From: Cherax quadricarinatus
Lineage: Eukaryota; Arthropoda; Malacostraca; Decapoda; Parastacidae
Direction of reading: 5' to 3'
NCBI RefSeq assembly: GCF_038502225.1
Contig: NC_091352.1
Span: 20,867,716 to 20,931,715 of the forward strand
Length of the DNA: 64,000 bases
Part shown: one piece after another, positions 58,545 to 64,000 of the stretch
Layout of the letters: every line of letters starts with the position of its first letter
Numbering within the stretch: position 1 is the first letter of the stretch
Translations under genes and position numbers: made by a program
Notes under the pieces: model-generated
Seen by the model: only the letters and a program-made list of their open reading frames with translations
Database searches by the model: none
Told to the model about the DNA's origin: nothing

Positions 58545-58960
58545 GGCTGACTCACGAAATCGTAAATAACAACAATGCAAGCAAATCACACTGGCCCCAA
58601 CTGGTCTGTGGTTTACATGTTACATGTTCCCCACCAATCATGAACACTTTATTCCCTAAAATTGAGATTAAGGTAAACTCTCATTGTACATACACTGAGA
58701 GACATGTACCCCGCTGTATATATCATGAAAATATAAAATGGTAGTAACAAATGTAAATTGGTAGTAGCAAATTGTTAAACCTGCAACCTGCTTGTGAACT
58801 AGTTTTAAATGACCAAAGGGTCCTAGTGCTTGGTAAATCATAAAACACAGTTTCTCTTTAAATCGCCCTTCGTGCTAGCGAGGGGCTTTTGATTCAAGGA
58901 ACTGGAGCTGCGCAACCCTTCTAAGGACCCAACCTGATTACCTTTCTAGACCCTTACTAG
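58545..58960. repeat. SINE tail fragment and dispersed repeat
   Basis: 58552-58600 (GACTCACGAAATCGTAAAT, ATGCAAGCAAATCACACTGG) is a diverged SINE tail in minus orientation. 58650-58735 matches 16.80-16.91 kb, and 58875-58950 (CTTTTGATTCAAGGAACTGG, CCAACCTGATTACC) matches 16.69 and 24.72 kb. Confidence 0.55.
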
Positions 58961-58977
58961 GTAAGAGCTTCCATATA

Positions 58978-59195
58978 TTATTAATTATTAATTATTATTA
59001 TTATTATTATCATTATCATCATCATCCCAAGTGTCACTGAGCTATATTTATTTCTGGCTTGAGGCACATTAGTGCCTGGGGAATGTTGGTGCCTTGGGCT
59101 TCTTGATACCTTGGACATATTGAAGCCTGAGGCAAGTTGGTGCCTGTAGTATGTTGGTGCCCCAGGCATATTGGTACCTAGAACATATTAGTATT
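58978..59195. repeat. (ATT)n and degenerate short tandem repeat
   Basis: (ATT)n/(ATC)n at 58978-59026 is followed by loosely repeated TTGGTGCCT and GGCATATTGG words of about 24-bp spacing at 59060-59190. Confidence 0.6.
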
Positions 59196-59299
59196 TGCCA
59201 GAATTAAATATCCTACACTGCCTGCTGTCTACAGGTAAGTGTACCTAAAACAACTTTGCTGCGTACTGGGTGCTCACTCCACCGCTATTATTACCGAAT

Positions 59300-59482
59300 T
59301 AAAACTGAGGGATTCACTCCACCTAGATTGTTACTCAGTTGTAAACAAAGATTCAATCCATTATTCTTACTCATTTATAAACAAGGATTCACTCCAATAT
59401 TATTACTCAGTTTTAAACAAAGATTCACTGCACTATTAACAGTTGTAAATAAGGATTCACTCCAAGACTTATCATTCAGTTT
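59300..59482. repeat. degenerate tandem repeat, about 40-bp unit
   Basis: About five units of AAACAAAGATTCACTCCA followed by TATTATTACTCAGTT, with changes. Confidence 0.75.
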
Positions 59483-59879
59483 ATTTACAATAATTCTGAT
59501 TAGTGATAATAAAGACTGAAAATGAAATTAATACCAAACTTATTTCACGATAAAGAACAACGATTAAATGTACGGTAATACCAGATTTCAGATCTAAATA
59601 TATACTTGAATCCTAAGATACGCGATTCACTAAATCATTTATGTTGATTAAGAATATGACAAATATTGTGCAGAATATCACGCATTCTTCGACAAATGTA
59701 GTTTATTAGGGTAAATTTCTGGCTATATTTTACCATGTTCATGCGAGACTTCCATATTTAATGAGAGTGAAATAAGACAAAACTAAATATTTACAATACG
59801 CTAACATGTGCGAAGAATGTCATAGTATCAGTAAACAAAACTAGCTAAAAATATATTTTGCCTGGCTCTGTCGTCTGAA

Positions 59880-60530
59880 GATCTTGACTGATCTCGTTGC
59901 AACATCAAGCAGACATTGCAAACATTGCAGGAGTCCATTTACCTTTGTAGCGTGTTTCCATTACTGCAACGTCTTGATGGAATCTTTAACAATGCTTGTC
60001 CGTCACCTCAGATAGACTCTCAAGATAAAAGACAACTGTGAGTTAAGGAAAAGTAGTTTGAGTCGCATGTTGCAGCTCAGTCGTTAACTTCACAGTAGTT
60101 GATCCACCAGTGCTAGTCCAGTCGTTAACTTCACAGTAGTTGATCCACCAGTGCCAGCCCAGTCGTTGTTAACTTCCCAGCAGTTGATCCACCAGTGTCA
60201 GCTCAGTCGTTGTTAACTTCCCAGCAGTTGATCCACCAGTGTCAGCTCAGTCGTTGTTAACTTCCCAGTAGTTGATCCACCAGTGCCTGAAGTTGACATC
60301 TCTGTGGCTACCAGGGAACCCTTTGAGTGGATGCCAAACTGTTAAATCCACATCATTCATTTCCGTCTGAAAATCATCTCCATTCATGAGTCAGGGAATA
60401 TAGGAATATATATGAATCTAACACTACACCTTCCTTAATCTTGGGATAACATTGTGTTTTAAACATTCATAACAAGTGTTTCAATCCCGAATGATCCTTT
60501 TTCCAATGCCTTGACCAGTTATTTAATGAT
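59880..60530 (-). pseudogene. pseudogene of a multicopy arthropod protein family
   Basis: On the minus strand from about 60440: LMNGDDFQTEMNDVDLTVWH and FPGSHRDVNF. After a tandem repeat block come CNMRLKLLFLNSQ (near 60045), LESLSEVTDKH and RFHQDVAVMETRYKGKWTPA (near 59965-59910). I recognise the ERFHQDI...RYQG-W signature and this order of segments from an uncharacterised family found in many copies in arthropod genomes, probably carried by a transposon. Frames shift between segments, stops replace residues (before RFHQD and after MSA), and the C-terminus is lost. The function of the family is unknown to me. Confidence 0.6.
60068..60292. repeat. 45-48-bp tandem repeat inside the pseudogene
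   Basis: Five units of CAGTCGTTAACTTCACAGTA followed by GTTGATCCACCAGTG; later units have GTTGTTAACTTCCCAGCA. It lies exactly between the two conserved segments of the pseudogene on the minus strand. Confidence 0.85.
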
Positions 60531-60539
60531 AACAAGCTC

Positions 60540-61600
60540 AGTGTGTATTAGCGGCCATAAAATCTTGTCCACTGAAACTAATGGAGCATTGACTACACTG
60601 AAATGACTAAGTAAAGTGCTAGCCAAGCGTTACTGCTCTCCCAGGTCCAGTCCATTAAATTTGATTCTCCAACATGCTTTTAAAGTGTGGAAACAAAAAT
60701 GTTGTAGATCCGTCACTATGCATTCTGAACCAGTGTACATAAAAGATTTATATTATAATTATTTTCAAAACAAAAGAATTTGTGATACCCTCACAAAAAT
60801 TATATCTATCTCATACAGCACACCTAATAAATATAAAATTACAATTATGTGTCTATTTTTTTTTTTTTGAAAGGTACGCTTTATATAACTAATATATCCT
60901 TAAAAATTATTGAGCTTCTTTTTGTTTACCCAAATATGCTAATCAGTTCAATGTTGTATTTGCAATATTGATAAGAAAAATAAAATTTTAAAGAGTTAAA
61001 CTTAATGGGAGGAGGTTATATACTAAAGGTAAGAATTGACAAAGTACTCACTGTTAACAGGAACTGATAGTTCTTCAAGCCACTTAACAGACAAGGTTCT
61101 GTCCTGTCTCAACCTCCTCATCTAAACCAATGCTATTTAGTCTCAAGTCAAGTGTCTACGGCAGTCTGTCTTTAGTCTCACCTCAGACACCACGGTCTTC
61201 AATGACTGAACTTCAGATTCCCATGGAAAGTTTTTTCATACACTTTGTTTTCCCCACACACAAAATACCTCACTCATAATTTCTCCAGTTACAAGGGTAT
61301 GTCCTGCCTACAGCGCGGCTTCTGCACGACACAAGGTTCTTACTGGCTAGCTCATGTTTACCCTGCCATTATTACTGGTTTCACACTGGCAGTTCTCCTT
61401 TATTAATCGACTTGAAGATAGAGGCTAAAGTACGGTAATTCACAGAAGTGTATGTACACTGCTACTAGCAGTATACATAAGCTGTTGCCCTCAGTGCAAC
61501 TGTACGTGCACTATAGAGGTATTTGTAGTGCAAGATTTTTATCCGGTTCTATCTCCGTTAATTCCATGCCATTTATTGGATATGGTGTGGAATATTTTTA
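60540..61600. other. no recognised feature
   Basis: AT-rich, with a run of T at 60858-60868. No similarity is recognised in either strand. Confidence 0.45.
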
Positions 61601-61611
61601 TCGTCATCCCC

Positions 61612-61700
61612 TTCCCGAGGGAATGATAACCCTTTGGAGGGTAAAACGTTTCCTTGTTAAAATGACTATCACAACTGTCTATGTCCACTATTACTGCTGT
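61612..61700 (+). repeat. divergent hammerhead-like relic
   Basis: GAGGGAA (61617-61623) can pair with TTCCTT (61649-61654). Between them are TGATA (a shortened core box), a 5-bp hairpin ACCCT/AGGGT, AAAACGTTTCC, and a tail ACTATCACAACTGTCTATG like that at 32.58 kb. The fold plan is kept but the core is not consensus. Confidence 0.35.
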
Positions 61701-61930
61701 CACGGACTCGTTAGTATTGACTGTTATTCATCTTTTTCATACAGTCAATGAGCAGACATGTTTCACATTGCGCCATCTATTCAATATTTATGACAGTGTT
61801 CTTGGGCTTAGTACTTGGATAATGAGTGGTTGAGTCAGCGAGTGCACCGGGCAACATCTCGCTTCTGTCCTCCCTCACCGTAACCTGTGCCTGACTGGTC
61901 ACTATAACTTATCAGTTTTCTGACATATAA

Positions 61931-61935
61931 AACAT

Positions 61936-61983
<48 letters not shown>

Positions 61984-64000
61984 AGGAAGAAGATCAAATA
62001 CAGCCTCCCTCACAACTTCCTATAGAAGCCTCCCAACCAGGTCAACCCCAAACACTCTAAATCAAAACACCCATGCCACATCCAATGCCCCCACCCACTA
62101 CACTACAAACTCTACCCCCACAGCAACAACTCATAGTTCCTTACCAGGTCTCCCACTTCCCCAACCCCAATATACCTCCCAGACCACAGTCTTAGAAAAG
62201 AAGTTGAAGGTGTGGTATACAAATGCAGATGGAATAACAAACAAGTATGAGGAGTGGCACGAAAGAATCAAAGAGACATCCCCAGACATAATAGCACTCA
62301 CAGAAGCAAAACTCACCAGAATAATAACAGATTCAATCTTTCCATCCGGATATCAAATCCTCAGGAAAGACAGAGAGAGGAGAGGGGGAGGAGGAGTTGC
62401 ACTGCTGATTAAAAACCAGTGGGGTTTTGAGAAAATGGAAGGAATGGATGGCACGGGCGAAAGGGACTACTTAGTAGGAACAATCCAGTCTGAGGGACAT
62501 AAGGTGATAATTGCAGTAATGTACAACCCACCACAGAACTGCAGGAGGCCAAGAGAAGAATACGATGAGAGCAACAGAGCAATGATCGACACACTAGCCG
62601 AGGTGGCCAGGAGAGCACACATGGGGGGAGCAAAGTTACTAGTTATGGGTGATTTCAATCACAAGGAGATTGACTGGGAAAACCTGGAGCCCCATGGGGG
62701 TCCCGAAACATGGAGAGCCAAGATGATGGATGTGGTACTGGAAAACCTCATGCATCAACATGTTAGAGACACTACCAGAGAGAGAGGAGAGGATGAACCA
62801 GCAAGGTTGGACCTTGTATTCACCATGAGTAGTTCGGACATCGAGGGTATCATGCATGAAAGGCCCCTGGGAGCTAGTGATCATGTGGTTCTGTGCTTCG
62901 ACTACATAGTTGAGCTCCAAGTGGAGAGAGTAGCAGGAATAGGCTGGGAAAAACCAAACTACAAAAGGGGGAACTACTCAGGCATGAGGAACTTCCTTCA
63001 AGACATTCAGTGGGAGAGGGAACTGACAGGAAAACCAGTACAAGAAATGATGGACTATGTAGCAACAAAATGCAAGGAGGCAGAGGAGAGGTTTGTTCCC
63101 AAGGGAAACAGAAATAATGGGAAGAACAGAACGAGTCCTTGGTTCACCCAAAGGTGTAGGGAGGCAAAAACTAGGTGTACTAGAGAATGGAAAAGGTACA
63201 GAAGACAGAGAACTCAGGAAAATAAAGAAATCAGCCGAAGAGCCAGAAACGAATATGCACAGATAAGAAGGGAGGCTCAGAGACAATATGAAAATGACAT
63301 AGCATCAAAAGTAAAGACTGACCCAAAGCTGTTGTACAGCCACATCAGGAGGAAAACAACAGTCAAGGACCAGGTAATCAGACTGAGGAAGGGTGATGGG
63401 GAATTCACAAGAAACGACCGAGAGGTTTGTCAGGAGCTCAACACAAGATTTAAAGAGGTATTTACAGTGGAAACCAGTAGGACTCCAAGAAATCAGAACA
63501 GGGGGGCACACCAGCAAGTGCTGGATGAGGTACATATAACCAAGGAGGAGGTGAAGAAGCTGCTATGCGAACTTGACACCTCAAAGGCGGTGGGACCAGA
63601 CAACATCTCTCCATGGGTCCTTAAAGAGGGAGCAGAAATATTGTGTGAGCCATTAACAAAGATCTTCAACACATCATTTGAAACTGGGCAACTCCCTGAG
63701 GTATGGAAAATGGCAAATGTAGTCCCAATTTTTAAAAAGGGAGACAGACATGAGGCACTAAACTACAGACCGGTATCACTAACGTGTATAGTATGCAAGG
63801 TCATGGAGAAGATCATCAGGAGGAGAGTGGTGGGGCACCTGGAAAGAAACAAGTGTATAATTGACAACCAGCACGGTTTCAGGGAAGGAAAATCCTGTGT
63901 CACAAACCTACTAGAGTTTTATGACAAGGTGACAGAAGTAAGACAAGAGAGAGAGGGGTGGATCGACTGCATATTTTTGGACTGCAAGAAGGCCTTCGAC
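61931..64000 (+). CDS. LINE ORF2 (endonuclease-RT), open to window end, partial
   Basis: After a stop at 61928-61930 the frame is open for 690 codons to the window edge. The first part has no recognised domain and is Thr/Ser/Pro-rich; similarity starts at 62201. Endonuclease: KLKVWYTNADG, ALTEAKLT (catalytic Glu), LLVMGDFNHKEIDW (62638-62680), LDLVFT, GASDH (62872-62886). Linker: RNEYAQIRREAQRQYENDI. RT: LDTSKAVGPDNISPWVLKEG (63565-63625), LPEVWKMANVVPIFKKGDRH, NYRPVSLTCIVCKVMEKII, NQHGFREGKSC and IFLDCKKAFD at the edge. The catalytic FADD lies outside the window. No in-frame ATG precedes the endonuclease, so the true start is unclear. Same family as 36803-38475, but without a break. Confidence 0.93.
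61938..61982. repeat. (CA)n microsatellite
   Basis: About 43 bp of (CA)n directly upstream of the LINE frame. It may be the element's edge. Confidence 0.95.

Overview
This 64 kb window looks like repeat-rich, non-genic DNA from a large arthropod genome, most likely a decapod crustacean such as a crayfish, lobster or crab. The inference rests on the mix of CR1-, I- and RTE-like LINE remnants, tRNA-derived SINEs, very many (TA)n, (TC)n and (TG)n tracts, and repeat families I recognise from decapod sequence. I see no host protein-coding gene, functional tRNA or rRNA. Nearly all coding similarity belongs to retrotransposons.

Layout. 1-7 kb: decayed LINE pieces, a dispersed repeat with a hammerhead-like ribozyme motif, and several satellites, including a 54/55-bp array interrupted by a second copy of that repeat. 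7-10.2 kb: a nearly complete but broken RTE-like LINE (-). 10.2-11.4 kb: (TA)n tracts joined to a palindromic element, a TIR element and tRNA-derived SINEs. 12-17 kb: old tandem repeats, a LINE 3' end and a 43-bp minisatellite carrying a 53-bp retroposon insertion. 17.9-20.9 kb: a decayed I-clade LINE with an RNase H start. 22.8-25.4 kb: LINE remnants, one fused to a 54-bp minisatellite. 27-32.2 kb: three pieces of the RTE-like family mixed with hammerhead, TIR and palindromic elements and (TA)n. 33-35 kb: a 29-bp minisatellite and another TIR element. 35.2-38.5 kb: two head-to-tail copies of one LINE family.

39.4-48.6 kb is the best-preserved part. A 36-bp minisatellite was split by a CR1-like LINE (-), and that LINE was split by a second, apparently intact CR1-like LINE (+). 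The inner element keeps an ORF1 with an SGNH-hydrolase domain and an ORF2 with endonuclease and reverse transcriptase. Stop and start overlap as TGATG, and all recognisable catalytic motifs are present.

48.9-55.1 kb is mostly two long minisatellites, of 18-bp and 31-bp unit, with LINE scraps between them. 55.5-61.7 kb holds SINEs (one pair forming a large inverted repeat), two more hammerhead-bearing repeats, and a pseudogene of a multicopy arthropod family with a tandem expansion inside it. From 61.9 kb to the window end runs an uninterrupted LINE endonuclease-reverse transcriptase frame, cut off by the window edge.

The strongest unexplained signals are: (1) hammerhead-like motifs in a dispersed repeat family with compensatory changes between copies; (2) two copies of a palindromic element whose 10-nt centre is exactly inverted while the flanks keep one orientation; (3) the triple-nested minisatellite/CR1/CR1 structure.
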